Source: an uncultured Dehalococcoidia bacterium (GTDB lineage: Bacteria; Chloroflexota; Dehalococcoidia; Tepidiformales; Tepidiformaceae). Taken from it: DNA of 64,000 bases. Under the pieces are notes generated by a model that was not told where the DNA came from, made no database searches, and saw nothing but the letters and a program-made list of their open reading frames with translations. Location: the NCBI GenBank assembly GCA_938015525.1, contig CALLPC010000005.1, forward strand, positions 1-64,000, in the 5' to 3' direction. Positions 24,797 through 33,878 of this stretch are shown piece after piece. The stretch's first letter is position 1, and the number at the start of each line of letters is the position of its first letter. Both the position numbers and the translations under genes were made by a program.

Positions 24797-26383
24797 TCAG
24801 TTCACCCGCCGCTCCTTGCCCGCCCAGTACCGTTCGCGGATGAGGAACTTCTGCAGCTTGCCGGTGGCCGTCCGCGGCAGGCTGTCGACGAAGTCCACCC
24901 CCGTCGGGCACTTGAAGTGCGCCAGGTGCTCCCGGCAGAAGGCGATGATCTCCTCCTCCGTGGCCGTCATCCCCGGCCGCAGCACCACGAGCGCCCGCGG
25001 CGTCTCGCCCCACTTCTCGCTCGGCACCCCGATCACTGCACACTCGAGCACCGCCGGGTGCTTGTAGAGCGCATCCTCCACCTCGGCCGACGAGATGTTC
25101 TCCCCGCCCGAGATGATCACGTCTTTCTTCCGGTCGACGATGTTGATGTTGCCGAACTGGTCCCACGTCGCCAGGTCGCCGGTGTGGAAGTAGCCGTCGT
25201 AAATCGCCTTCGCCGTCTCCTCCGGCTGCTCCCAGTACCCCTTCAGCACCACGTTGGACCGCGCGCACACTTCGCCGATCGTCCGGTCGTCCTTCGGGAC
25301 GGGGGTGCCGTTCTCATCGAGCACCTGGATCTCCACCCCGATCGCCTCGACCCCGGCGCGCGCCCGGCGCTGGTAGTTCTGCCCGTCCGGGTTGTGGTAA
25401 TCGGGCGTGCTGACGGTCAGGATCGGCGACGTCTCCGTCAGCCCGTAAATCTGGATGAACTCCCAGCCGAGCTCCTTCTCCAGCCGTTCGATGAATGCCG
25501 CCGGCGGCGGCGCCCCGGCAACGACGAACCGCGGCCGCGTCGTGATGGTGTACTTCTCCCGGTCCGGGAACGCCAGGATCGTGTTCAGCACGGCAGGCGC
25601 CATGCAGGCGAACGTAATCTTTTCGTCCTGGATGAGCCGGAAGATATCGGCGCCGACCACCGCGCGCAGGACGACGTGCGTCGCGCCCATCGCCGTGATC
25701 GCGAACGGCCCGCCCCAGCCATTCGCATGGAACATCGGGAGCGTCCAGAGCTCCCGGTCCTCGTGGCGCACCCGCAGGTGGGCGATGAAGTTGTAGGCGT
25801 TGATGTAGACGTTCCGGTGGGTCAGCATCACCCCTTTCGGCCGGGCCGTCGTCCCCGAGGTGTAGTTGATCGACGTCACGTCGTTCTCGTCCTGCTCCAC
25901 TGGCGGCGTCGGCGCCGCCGGCTGCCGGCCCACCAGCCCGTCCCAGTCGACCCAGCCGGCCGGCGTCTGCTTCGGCGCCCGGGGGTCCGCGACGATGAAG
26001 TGCTCCACCGTCCGAAGGTTCGGCCGGATGTCGTCGATCACGTGCGTGTAGTCATAATCGACGAGCACCACCTTCACGCCCGCGTGGTTGATGATGTACT
26101 CGTGGTCTGACGCGACCAGCCGGTAGTTGAGCGGCACGAGAATCGCCCCGATCTGCGTCACGCCGTAGTAGCTCTCGAGGAAGTAGTGGCTGTTCGGGCT
26201 CAGGATGCAAACGCGGTCGCCCTTCCGCACCCCGAGTTCGAGCAGCGCGTGCCCCAGCTGATTGCACCGGGCCTGGTAATCGGCGTACGTCATCCGCAGG
26301 TCGCCGTCGACGATCGCTTCCTTGTTCGGGTAGAGCTTCGCCGCCCGGCGCAGGAAATCGTTGAGCAGCAGCGGTACTTCCAT
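24797..26383 (-). CDS. Acyl-CoA synthetase (AMP-binding, FadD-like)
   Basis: The 528-residue enzyme activates a carboxylic acid to its CoA thioester through an acyl-AMP. The P-loop YTSGTTARPKGV (about 172-183), the aromatic motif IYGLTETSPI, the HTGDL motif and the C-terminal catalytic lysine region RTATGKLQKF are all present. The sequence is of the medium/long-chain ANL type (acyl-CoA synthetase next to crotonases). An RBS-like GGGAGA lies 8-13 bases before the ATG; TAGAAT about 30 bases upstream may be the -10. Confidence 0.93.
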   Translation of the reverse strand: MEVPLLLNDFLRRAAKLYPNKEAIVDGDLRMTYADYQARCNQLGHALLELGVRKGDRVCILSPNSHYFLESYYGVTQIGAILVPLNYRLVASDHEYIINHAGVKVVLVDYDYTHVIDDIRPNLRTVEHFIVADPRAPKQTPAGWVDWDGLVGRQPAAPTPPVEQDENDVTSINYTSGTTARPKGVMLTHRNVYINAYNFIAHLRVRHEDRELWTLPMFHANGWGGPFAITAMGATHVVLRAVVGADIFRLIQDEKITFACMAPAVLNTILAFPDREKYTITTRPRFVVAGAPPPAAFIERLEKELGWEFIQIYGLTETSPILTVSTPDYHNPDGQNYQRRARAGVEAIGVEIQVLDENGTPVPKDDRTIGEVCARSNVVLKGYWEQPEETAKAIYDGYFHTGDLATWDQFGNINIVDRKKDVIISGGENISSAEVEDALYKHPAVLECAVIGVPSEKWGETPRALVVLRPGMTATEEEIIAFCREHLAHFKCPTGVDFVDSLPRTATGKLQKFLIRERYWAGKERRVN

Positions 26384-26419
26384 CGACCCGGTCTCCCGTG
26401 CGAAATGTGCCCGCGGATT

Positions 26420-27534
26420 CTAGCCGATCTCGCACCCGGGACGCGCCGGCGGCGGCTCCACCGCGTTCGTACCGAGCACCGTCACGTGCCCCAGCTTCCG
26501 GCCGGGCCGCGGCGCCTTCCCGTACCGGTGGACGAACACCCGGCCCGGGTACGCCCGCTCGAGCGCTGCCAGCGCCGCCTCGTCGATATCGCCGATCAGG
26601 TTCAGCATCGTCGCTGCCTCGCGGAGCTCCGTCGGCCCCGGCGGCTGCCCCGCGACGACCCGGACCAGCTGCCCGAACTGGCTCGTCGCGCACGCTTCGA
26701 TCGTCAGGTGCCCGGAGTTGTGCGGCCTGGCCGCGACCTCGTTCACCAGCACCCTCCCGTCCGGGAGCAGGTAGCACTCGAGGCAGGCGATGCCGACCAG
26801 CCCGGCTCCCTCGGCGAACCGCCGGGCAAACTCCCGCGCGGCCGCTGCCGACGCCGCCGGGATGCCGGCCGGCGCGCTCGAGACCCGCAGGATGCCCCCG
26901 CGGTGCACGTTTCGGATCGGCGCGTAGAACGCCAGCTCGCCGCCCGCGCCGCGGCAGACGATGACCGAGAACTCGGCCGCGAACTCCACCCGCTCTTCGA
27001 TGACGCAGCATCCCCCGCCTATCGACTCCCACGCCGCCGGCAGCTCCGCCGGCTCCGCCGCCCACGCCTGCCCGCGCCCGTCGTAGCCGCCCGTCGCCCG
27101 TTTCACCACCACCGGGAACGTCAGCTCCCGCCCGGCCGCCGCCAGCTCCGCCTCCGTCGCCGCCACCCGGTGGACCGGCACGGCGATCCCCAGCGCCACG
27201 GTGAGCGCCCGCTGCTTCGCCCGGTCCTGCGTGGTCAGCACCAGCCCCGCGGGCGGATAGAGCGGGACCCGGGCGGCCACCGCCTCCAGCAGCCCGGCGG
27301 GCAGCGTCTCCGTCTCGACCGTCGCCGCCGCGACCTGCGCAGCGAACCTGGCCACGACTTCCGGGTCGTCGAACCTGCCCGCTACCAGCACGTCTGCCGC
27401 CGCCGATACCGGCGCGTCGCCCGTCTCTGCGAGCGCAACCGTCCGGTAGCCCAGCTCGCGGGCCGCCTCTGCCAGCATCAGCCCCAGCTGGCCGCCGCCG
27501 ATGATGCCGATGGCCGAGCCCGGCGGGAGCGGCG

Positions 27535-27538
<4 letters not shown>
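26420..27538 (-). CDS. purK: N5-carboxyaminoimidazole ribonucleotide synthase
   Basis: PurK uses ATP to carboxylate AIR in purine synthesis. The 372-residue protein has the N-terminal [22 protein letters not shown] motif and the ATP-grasp core [17 protein letters not shown] (about 140-156), and ends the grasp domain with [19 protein letters not shown]. Its ATG overlaps the purE stop as ATGA, so PurE and PurK are made together. The longer ORF in the track reads into purE and is not real. Confidence 0.96.
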
Positions 27539-28026
<488 letters not shown>

Positions 28027-28032
28027 GGCCAG

Positions 28033-28038
28033 ATTGTA
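28033..28038 (-). promoter_or_regulatory. -10 box of purEK, leaderless spacing
   Basis: TACAAT, close to the consensus, ends 6 bases before the purE ATG. Confidence 0.65.
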
Positions 28039-28051
28039 CGGCGCCGGGAGC

Positions 28052-28711
28052 CTACGGGCGGCGGCCCCTCGCGTGCTCCTCGAGGGCCCGGAACAGCTGG
28101 ACCACCCCCGTCGTCGGCACCGTGATGAACGGCGGGGCGCCGGTCTCTCGCCGCCGGTACAGGTCACTCGTCTTCCGGTACAGGTCACTCGTCTTGTGGG
28201 GGAGCGGCGTGCCCGCCCAGGCCAGCACGACGTCCGCCCACGCCCGGTCTGCCCGGGCATCGCCCTCCGTCACCCGCGACTCCCCCTCGACGAATCGGAG
28301 TTCCGGGCCGCCGGCCTGCCGCGCGAGCCGCTCCGCCTCCTGGCGCGCCGCCGGGCTCCCGCCGAGCACCACCACCCGCCGGACGTCCGCATCACGGCAG
28401 GCTGCCGCAGCCGCGCGGGCCGCCTGGAGCGCGTTCGAGCCGCCGCACCCGGCGCACCGCTCCCGGCTCGTCAGCACGCACGGCCGGCCGGTAGCCTCTG
28501 CCGCGGCCCGGCAGGCCGCCGCCCCGCACCACCCGGCCACCGCCGCCCAGACCGCCTCCCGCGCACGGCCCCGCTTCGTCACCGCCATCCGCGCCTTCTT
28601 CCCGGTGGTCAGCCCCGCCGCCACGAGCGCAGCCCGCGCGGCGGCCAGCCCCGCGGCATCGCGCAGCCCCTCCCCCCGCAGCCAGTCGTCGATGACGAAA
28701 TCGGCGCCCAC
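28052..28711 (-). CDS. DUF2325-like protein with an in-frame heptapeptide duplication
   Basis: The 219-residue protein ends in a Rossmann-like domain resembling DUF2325: [22 protein letters not shown], then [21 protein letters not shown] and a final [20 protein letters not shown]. The middle is Cys-rich ([21 protein letters not shown]), which could bind metal. KTSDLYR occurs twice in a row, encoded by a perfect 21-bp tandem repeat. I choose GTG at 28711; the longer ORF runs over the lipoprotein gene. The function is unknown. Confidence 0.6.
   Translation of the reverse strand: MGADFVIDDWLRGEGLRDAAGLAAARAALVAAGLTTGKKARMAVTKRGRAREAVWAAVAGWCGAAACRAAAEATGRPCVLTSRERCAGCGGSNALQAARAAAAACRDADVRRVVVLGGSPAARQEAERLARQAGGPELRFVEGESRVTEGDARADRAWADVVLAWAGTPLPHKTSDLYRKTSDLYRRRETGAPPFITVPTTGVVQLFRALEEHARGRRP
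28154..28195. repeat. Perfect 21-bp tandem duplication in the DUF2325-like gene
   Basis: The 21-mer beginning CCGGTACAGGTCACTCG occurs twice back to back without a mismatch, giving [14 protein letters not shown] in the protein. Identity at all third positions implies a recent duplication. Confidence 0.95.
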
Positions 28712-28764
28712 CCGCCCATTCTCGCAGGGAGCGCCGACACCCGATGTCGCCCGGGCGGGCTTCG

Positions 28765-29199
28765 TCACTGCGCGGTGAACGTCACCCGTTCGCCATTCAC
28801 CACCACCGTGTACTGCCGCCCCGGTACGAAATCGGACCCGAGGTCCACCACCGACTCGTGCGTGCCGTACACCGCCGTGCAGGCCACCTCGTCGCTGTCC
28901 GGCACCCGGTTCGTCACCCGGATCGTGACCTCCGTCCCGCTCCGGCCCGTAATCTCCCAGGCTTCGAACTTCGCACACCCGCTCGGCAGCCCGCTCACGA
29001 TGCGCACCGCGTACGACGGCGGCGCCGACTCCCGCACGACCACATCGAGTTCGTCGATGGGGGCGTCCACCACCTTCGTCGGATAGCCGTCGCGCGGGCG
29101 GCCGCCGGTCGAACCGGGATCGTCCATGCAGGCCGCGGCCGTCGCCGCCGCCAGCACCGGGACGACGAGGAGGAGAAGGAAACGTCGTGTCTTGCTCAT
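28765..29199 (-). CDS. Putative lipoprotein
   Basis: The 144-residue protein has a positively charged start (MSKTRR), a hydrophobic stretch and a lipobox ending TAAAC at about residue 24, so it is probably lipid-anchored on the outer face of the membrane. The mature part is beta-rich (VTIRVTNRVPDSDEVACTAVYGTHESVVDLG) with a second cysteine pair and resembles small immunoglobulin-like lipoproteins, but I cannot name a family. The very long ORF in this frame (974 residues) is mostly antisense to the P450 genes. Confidence 0.75.
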   Translation of the reverse strand: MSKTRRFLLLLVVPVLAAATAAACMDDPGSTGGRPRDGYPTKVVDAPIDELDVVVRESAPPSYAVRIVSGLPSGCAKFEAWEITGRSGTEVTIRVTNRVPDSDEVACTAVYGTHESVVDLGSDFVPGRQYTVVVNGERVTFTAQ

Positions 29200-29255
29200 G
29201 CCGTTGGAGACGCCCGGCGGCCCGCGAAAGTTCCCGGCAGGCGCCCCGCCCGGTA

Positions 29256-29273
29256 GCTTACCGCGCGGTAAGC
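29256..29273. promoter_or_regulatory. TetR-type operator upstream of the ferredoxin/P450 genes
   Basis: GCTTACCGCGCGGTAAGC is a perfect 18-bp palindrome with an ACCGNNCGGT core. It lies between a possible -35 and the TATGCT -10 (29277-29282), 62 bases before the ferredoxin start, an ideal place for repression. A similar core occurs at 30987. Confidence 0.7.
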
Positions 29274-29334
29274 CGCTATGCTTCGCCCCCGGGCGGCCTT
29301 CACCGCCAGACACCCCAGCCCTGGAGAGCTTCCC

Positions 29335-29529
29335 GTGAAAGTGCGCGTCAAAGCTGACATGTGCGAAGGGCACGGCAAGTGCGAAAAGACCGCGCCCGAG
29401 ATCTTCAAACTCGGCGACGATGACGTTTCCATCGTCCTGATCGAAGGCGACCTCCCCAAAGAGCTCGAAGAGAAGGCCGAGCGCGCCTACCGCCTCTGCC
29501 CCCGCCAGGCCATCGAGCTCATCCCCTGA
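29335..29529 (+). CDS. Small 3Fe-4S ferredoxin for cytochrome P450
   Basis: The 64-residue protein has a ferredoxin pattern with CEGHGKC (Cys-x5-Cys) near the N-terminus and LCPRQAI near the end. This spacing, with His/Gly between the first two cysteines, is the mark of the single-cluster [3Fe-4S] ferredoxins that pass electrons to bacterial P450s. It sits directly before two P450 genes. I take GTG at 29335, preceded by GGAGAG; the longer ORF start would add an unlikely N-terminus. Confidence 0.9.
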   Translation: MKVRVKADMCEGHGKCEKTAPEIFKLGDDDVSIVLIEGDLPKELEEKAERAYRLCPRQAIELIP

Positions 29530-29542
29530 CCGTATTTTCGTA

Positions 29543-29552
29543 AACGATCGTT
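29543..29552. promoter_or_regulatory. AACGATCGTT palindrome upstream of P450-1
   Basis: The palindrome, within GTAAACGATCGTTCAC, lies 78 bases before the first P450 gene. AACGNNCGTT cores are typical TetR-family (PaaR/FadR-like) operators. A CGGTAAG motif follows at 29566. Confidence 0.55.
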
Positions 29553-29629
29553 CACCTTTCCCGGCCGGTAAGCTACCATCCCGCCACCGATACCCCAGGG
29601 AGACCGGGCCATGCCCCCGGAGGAGAGCC

Positions 29630-30925
29630 GTGACTGCACCTGCCATCGAACCGTCTGATATCAACCTCAACAACCCCGGGCACTTCCAGCGCGAAGAGTT
29701 CCACGAGCTCCTCCGCATCCTGCGCCACCGCGACCCGGTCCACTGGAATCCGCCGGGCGAAGTCTCCAACGGCTTCTGGTCGATCACGAAGTACGAGGAC
29801 ATCCTCTTCATCTCCCGCCGGCCCGAGACCTTCATCTCCAGCAAGGGCATTGCCGGTCCCGGCATCAAGCCGGAGAAGCTCGCGGAGCTCGACTTCGCCG
29901 CCCAGCAGCAGAACGCCGGCGGCAACGCCTCCATCATCACGATGGACCCGCCCCGCCACGTGAAGATGCGCCGGCTCGTCAACAAGGGCTTCACCCCCCG
30001 CGCCGTCAACGCCATGGAGCCCGAGATCCGCCGCATCACGAACGAAATCCTCGACCGCATCGCCGGCAAAGGCGAATGCGACTTCGTCCTCGAGGTCGCC
30101 AGCCAGCTTCCGCTGGCCGTCATCTGCGGCATGATGGGCGTGGAGCAGGAGGACTGGCCGCTCATGTTCGAGCTCACGAACAAGGTCCTCGGCTCCGGCG
30201 ACCCCGAATACCAGACGGACATCCCCGAGGAAGAGCGCGGCACCGGCCAGGCCGCCCGGCTCACGGCCATGAAGGGCCTCCAGACGATGCTGGAGTACTT
30301 CCGCGGCGTCCTCGAAGACCGGCGCCAGCACCCCCGCGAGAACGACCTCCCCACCATCCTCCTCGAGGCCGAAGTCGACGGCGAAAAGCTCACCGAAGGC
30401 GATATCCTCCAGTTCTGCTTCCTCCTCATCGTCGCCGGCAACGAAACCACCCGGAACGCCATCTCCGGCGGCCTCCAGGTCCTCTGCCAGCACCCCGACC
30501 AGAAGCGCGCCCTCGTCGAGGACCCTTCCCTCATGGATACCGCCGTCGAAGAGATCCTCCGCTGGACCTCCCCGCTCCACCACATGGCCCGCACCGCCAC
30601 CCAGGACGTCGAGCTCCGCGGCAAGACCATCCGCGCCGGCGACCGCGTCCTCATGTGGTATCCCTCCGCCAACCGCGATGAAGATGTCTTCCCCGACCCG
30701 TACCGCTTCGACATCCGCCGCACCCCGAACGACCACCTCGCCTTCGGCATCGGCGAGCACTTCTGCCTCGGGGCCGGCTTCGCCCGCAAAGAGCTCAAGG
30801 TCATGTTCGAAGAGCTCCTCCGCCGCTTCCCCGACATCGAAGTCGTCGGCCCGCCGGAGCGGCTCCGCTCCACCTTCATCAACGGCATCAAGCACATGCC
30901 CGTCCGGTTCACCCCCGAACGGTAA
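29630..30925 (+). CDS. Cytochrome P450 (copy 1)
   Basis: A 431-residue soluble class I P450. The I-helix oxygen-binding motif is AGNETT (about 280-285), the K-helix ExxR is EEILRW, and the heme-thiolate loop is FGIGEHFCLG (about 369-378) with the ligand cysteine. Its overall look is that of CYP124/125/142-type enzymes, which oxidise fatty acids, methyl-branched lipids or sterols; the substrate is not determinable. The start is GTG at 29630 with GGAGGAGAG before it. It probably receives electrons from the ferredoxin encoded just upstream. Confidence 0.95.
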   Translation: MTAPAIEPSDINLNNPGHFQREEFHELLRILRHRDPVHWNPPGEVSNGFWSITKYEDILFISRRPETFISSKGIAGPGIKPEKLAELDFAAQQQNAGGNASIITMDPPRHVKMRRLVNKGFTPRAVNAMEPEIRRITNEILDRIAGKGECDFVLEVASQLPLAVICGMMGVEQEDWPLMFELTNKVLGSGDPEYQTDIPEEERGTGQAARLTAMKGLQTMLEYFRGVLEDRRQHPRENDLPTILLEAEVDGEKLTEGDILQFCFLLIVAGNETTRNAISGGLQVLCQHPDQKRALVEDPSLMDTAVEEILRWTSPLHHMARTATQDVELRGKTIRAGDRVLMWYPSANRDEDVFPDPYRFDIRRTPNDHLAFGIGEHFCLGAGFARKELKVMFEELLRRFPDIEVVGPPERLRSTFINGIKHMPVRFTPER

Positions 30926-30986
30926 ACACCCCCGCGAATCTTCTCCCGCCGCCTACCCGCGCGGGCGCGATTCGCGTACCCTATCG

Positions 30987-30996
30987 ACCGAACGGT
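30987..30996. promoter_or_regulatory. TetR-type operator upstream of P450-2
   Basis: ACCGAACGGT (in CGACCGAACGGTAAA) shares the ACCGNNCGGT core with the palindrome at 29256 and lies just after TACCCT, a possible -10, so a bound repressor would sit at the start point. It resembles the FadR operator TGACCGNNCGGTCA of Thermus. Confidence 0.6.
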
Positions 30997-31002
30997 AAAT
31001 CT

Positions 31003-31021
31003 GCCGGGCGCAGCGCCCGGC
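31003..31021 (+). other. GC hairpin immediately before the P450-2 start
   Basis: GCCGGGCG-CAG-CGCCCGGC is a perfect 8-bp stem ending 3 bases before the ATG. No Shine-Dalgarno site is present, so the hairpin may control translation. Confidence 0.6.
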
Positions 31022-31024
31022 ACC

Positions 31025-32329
31025 ATGACAGCACCCGCGGAGCAGTACGTGACCACCGAAGCACAGAGCCTCACCCTCGCCGATATCGACCTCAACGACC
31101 CCGTCCTCTTCGAGAACGGCCTCTCCCACCAGGCCTTCAAAATCCTCCGCAAGGAGGACCCCATCTCCTGGACCCCGCCCACCGACGAGGTCAAAGGCCA
31201 CTGGAACCTCGTCAAATACGAGGACGTCCTCTTCGTCTCCCGCCACCCGGAAATCTTCAGCTCGGAAAAGGGCATCACCGAGTACGAGCCGATCGACGAA
31301 GCCGACGCCCTCCTCGCCGCCCAGGGCAACGGCAAAATGATCATCACGATGGACCCGCCCCGCCACGTCAAGATGCGGCGGCTCGTCAACAAGGGCTTCA
31401 CCCCCCGCGCCGTCGCCCAGTGGGAACCGAAAATCCGCGAAACCACCAACATCCTCCTCGACCGCATCGCGAAGAAAGGCGAGTCCGACTTCGTCCTCGA
31501 TGTCGCCTGCAACATCCCGCTCGCCGTCATCTGCCAGATGCTCGGCGTCCCCGAGAAAGACTGGGAGCTGATGTTCGCCCTCACGAACAAAGTCCTCGGC
31601 TCCGGCGACCCCGAATACCAGACCGACGTGCCCGAGGACCAGCGCGGCACCCCCGAAGCTGCCCGCATCACCGGCAACCTGGGCACCATGCAGATGTTCG
31701 GCTACTACGCCCAGGCCCTCATGCAGCGGAAGACCGCCCGCACCGAGGACATCATCTCCCTCCTCATCGACTCCGAAGTCGACGGCGAGAAGCTCACCGA
31801 TGAGGACATCCTCTGGTTCTGCTTCCTCCTCATCCTCGCCGGCAACGAAACCACCCGGAACGCCATGTCCGGCGGCCTCCTCGCCCTCTGCGAGCACCCC
31901 GACCAGAAGAAGAAGCTCCTCGATGACATGTCCCTCATCGACTCCGCCGTCGAGGAGATCCTCCGCTGGGTCTCGCCCGTCACCCACATGGCCCGCGTCG
32001 CCAAAGAGGACACCGCCATCCGCCACCAGCCGATCAAGGCCGGTGAGCGCGTCGTCATGTGGTATCCCTCCGTCAACCGCGACGAAGACGTCTTCCCCAA
32101 CGCCGACGTCTTCGACATCACCCGCACCCCGAACGACCACCTCGCGTTCGGCATCGGTGAGCACTTCTGCCTCGGCGCCGGCTTCGCCCGCCTCGAGCTG
32201 AAGGTCCTCTTCCAGGAGCTCTTCCGCCGCTTCCCGGACATCGAACTCGCCGGGCCCGCCCAGCGCCTCCGCTCCACGTTCATCGGCGGCATCAAGCACC
32301 TGCCCGTGCGGTTCACCCCGGAGCGGTAG
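31025..32329 (+). CDS. Cytochrome P450 (copy 2)
   Basis: A 434-residue tandem paralogue of the preceding P450, sharing long identical runs (for example MDPPRHVKMRRLVNKGFTPR). It has AGNETT in the I helix, EEILRW for ExxR and FGIGEHFCLG as the heme loop. The start is ATG at 31025, with an operator-like palindrome and a hairpin in the leader instead of an RBS. The duplication may extend substrate range; copy 1 keeps a conventional RBS, so the two are likely regulated differently. Confidence 0.95.
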   Translation: MTAPAEQYVTTEAQSLTLADIDLNDPVLFENGLSHQAFKILRKEDPISWTPPTDEVKGHWNLVKYEDVLFVSRHPEIFSSEKGITEYEPIDEADALLAAQGNGKMIITMDPPRHVKMRRLVNKGFTPRAVAQWEPKIRETTNILLDRIAKKGESDFVLDVACNIPLAVICQMLGVPEKDWELMFALTNKVLGSGDPEYQTDVPEDQRGTPEAARITGNLGTMQMFGYYAQALMQRKTARTEDIISLLIDSEVDGEKLTDEDILWFCFLLILAGNETTRNAMSGGLLALCEHPDQKKKLLDDMSLIDSAVEEILRWVSPVTHMARVAKEDTAIRHQPIKAGERVVMWYPSVNRDEDVFPNADVFDITRTPNDHLAFGIGEHFCLGAGFARLELKVLFQELFRRFPDIELAGPAQRLRSTFIGGIKHLPVRFTPER

Positions 32330-32367
32330 CCCCCGCACCCCGGTCTCCCGTGCCCATCCCCCCGTTC

Positions 32368-32404
32368 GAAGGGGGCCGGTCCGCCCGGCCCCCTTCGCCC
32401 TTTC
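32368..32404 (+). terminator. Terminator after the P450 genes
   Basis: GAAGGGGGCCGG / CCGGCCCCCTTC is a perfect 12-bp stem with a 5-base loop followed by GCCCTTTCT. Confidence 0.8.
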
Positions 32405-32465
32405 TCACCTCCAGCCGCTTACCCCTAACCGTTCACAACCCCTCACCTCTCACCTCCAGCCTCTC
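32404..32465. repeat. CT-rich heptad repeat, copy 3
   Basis: CTCACCTCCAGCC appears, followed by TCACCTC-TCACCTC-CAGCCTC-TCG units with 7-base period. The array reaches into the last codons of sppA on the minus strand and shares CTCCAGCCTCTC with the copy near 9490. Confidence 0.55.
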
Positions 32466-33742
32466 GCACCCCACCCACGGGCGCACAGCGCCACCGGGTC
32501 GCCGTAGTACGCCAGGATGGCGTTCGCCGGGAAGCAGACCCGGACCGGCCCCGCAGGCGCCGCCTCCCGGCCGTTCCCCCCGAGCCCGAGCCGCCCGAAC
32601 AGCCCCGGGAAGAACCCGCCCCCGCCCGACTCCCGAACCACCCGGTACTTCCCTTTCTCCAGCCCCGCCAGCGAGGCCGCCCGTTCATACGCCTCGAACC
32701 GGTCGCCCGTCCCGTCGATGAGCCCAAGCTCCTCGGACGTCCGGTTGTCGTACACCATCGCGCCGATGACCTCCCGGACCGTCGCCTCCGGGATGTTCCG
32801 CGCCGCCGCCACGTGCCGCACGAACTCCGCGTATTCGTTGTCGACCCCGCGCTGCAGCTCCCGCTTCTCCTGTTCGGTGAGCGGCCGGTAGGGCGCCCCA
32901 ACGTCCTTCGACCGACCCGCCGTAATCGGCTGGAAGACGATCCCGTCCCGCGTCGTTACCCCGCCCCCAAAGAAGCCTCCTTCCGTGGCGAACAGGCCGT
33001 CCCAGTACTCGATCGCCCCCATCGTCACGCCGATGCTCCCGATGAGGCTGCCGTAGTCCGCGATGATCAGGTCAGCCGGCGCCATCGCGTACATCCCGCC
33101 CGAGGCGCTCAGGCCGGCGACGAATGCCACCACCGGCTTCCCCGTCGTTTCACGGTACTCCCGGATGCCCTGGGCGATGGCCCGCGCCCCGAAAATCGTC
33201 CCGCCCGGTGTTTCGAGCTCCAGCACCACCCCCGCCAGGTCCTTGTCCTCGGCCGCCTTCCGCAGCTTCTCCCGGACCTCGTAGCCGTAGACCACCCCGG
33301 GCAGGCTGAAGAACCCCGCAGGCTCCAGCTCCTCCCCGAGGATGATGCCAGTCACCGGGATCGAGAGCAGCTTCCCGGGAGCGTCCGGCTTCCCGTACAC
33401 CACGTCCTCGCCCCCGCCCCCGTCGGATGCCGCGGCGATGAACGCCGCCACGATGATGAACGGGAGCGCCAGCGCGAACCCCAGCGTAAACCCGAAGCAG
33501 CCCGCCGCAACCGTCCAGCGCGCCGCTGTCCGGCCGACCATCGCCCAGAATCCCTCGCGGGCGCCCGGCGGCGGATACGGCCCGCTGTACCACGCCTGCA
33601 CCCCCGGCCCGTACGTCACGGGCGGCGGTCCTCCCGCCTGCCCTGCAGCCGGCGGTCCCCCCGCCGGCCCCGTCCCCGGCCCCGTAATGCCGGCGCCGCC
33701 ATCGGCCTCCCCGGCTGGAGTCGAATCTGGCTGGTCACTCAT
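32450..33742 (-). CDS. sppA: Signal peptide peptidase SppA (S49 serine protease)
   Basis: The 430-residue membrane protease degrades leftover signal peptides. A Pro/Gly-rich cytoplasmic N-terminus (about 1-65) precedes one transmembrane helix (about 80-105). The S49 domain follows, with the general-base Lys region and the nucleophile in LSASGGMYAMA (near residue 230) and GSLIGSIGV. It is of the short, single-repeat type. I choose ATG at 33742 with AGAGGTG upstream. The C-terminal residues (CARGWGARGWR) are encoded partly by the CT-rich heptad array, so the tail is probably not conserved. Confidence 0.9.
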   Translation of the reverse strand: MSDQPDSTPAGEADGGAGITGPGTGPAGGPPAAGQAGGPPPVTYGPGVQAWYSGPYPPPGAREGFWAMVGRTAARWTVAAGCFGFTLGFALALPFIIVAAFIAAASDGGGGEDVVYGKPDAPGKLLSIPVTGIILGEELEPAGFFSLPGVVYGYEVREKLRKAAEDKDLAGVVLELETPGGTIFGARAIAQGIREYRETTGKPVVAFVAGLSASGGMYAMAPADLIIADYGSLIGSIGVTMGAIEYWDGLFATEGGFFGGGVTTRDGIVFQPITAGRSKDVGAPYRPLTEQEKRELQRGVDNEYAEFVRHVAAARNIPEATVREVIGAMVYDNRTSEELGLIDGTGDRFEAYERAASLAGLEKGKYRVVRESGGGGFFPGLFGRLGLGGNGREAAPAGPVRVCFPANAILAYYGDPVALCARGWGARGWR

Positions 33743-33866
33743 CGGATGCACCTCTGCCGCGGGCACGTCGCCCCGTAGGATTCGCACCAGCGTAGCAGGG
33801 AGCGGCCCCGCTGCGGGGCCCCTCCCGTTCACATCGTGCCGGCCTGCCCGCCCGGCCCCGCTCCAC

Positions 33867-33872
33867 TACACT
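33867..33872 (+). promoter_or_regulatory. -10 box of the ABC exporter operon, leaderless spacing
   Basis: TACACT ends 6 bases before the GTG at 33879. Confidence 0.6.
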
Positions 33873-33878
33873 CATCCC

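Noticed and set aside
29536-29556. AACGATCGTT as a second SOS box
   Set aside because: It lacks the GAAC half-site of the LexA motif found at 43225; the TetR-type reading is better.
28765-31689. 974-codon minus-strand ORF
   Set aside because: Most of it is antisense to the two P450 genes; only the last 144 residues are a plausible gene (the lipoprotein).
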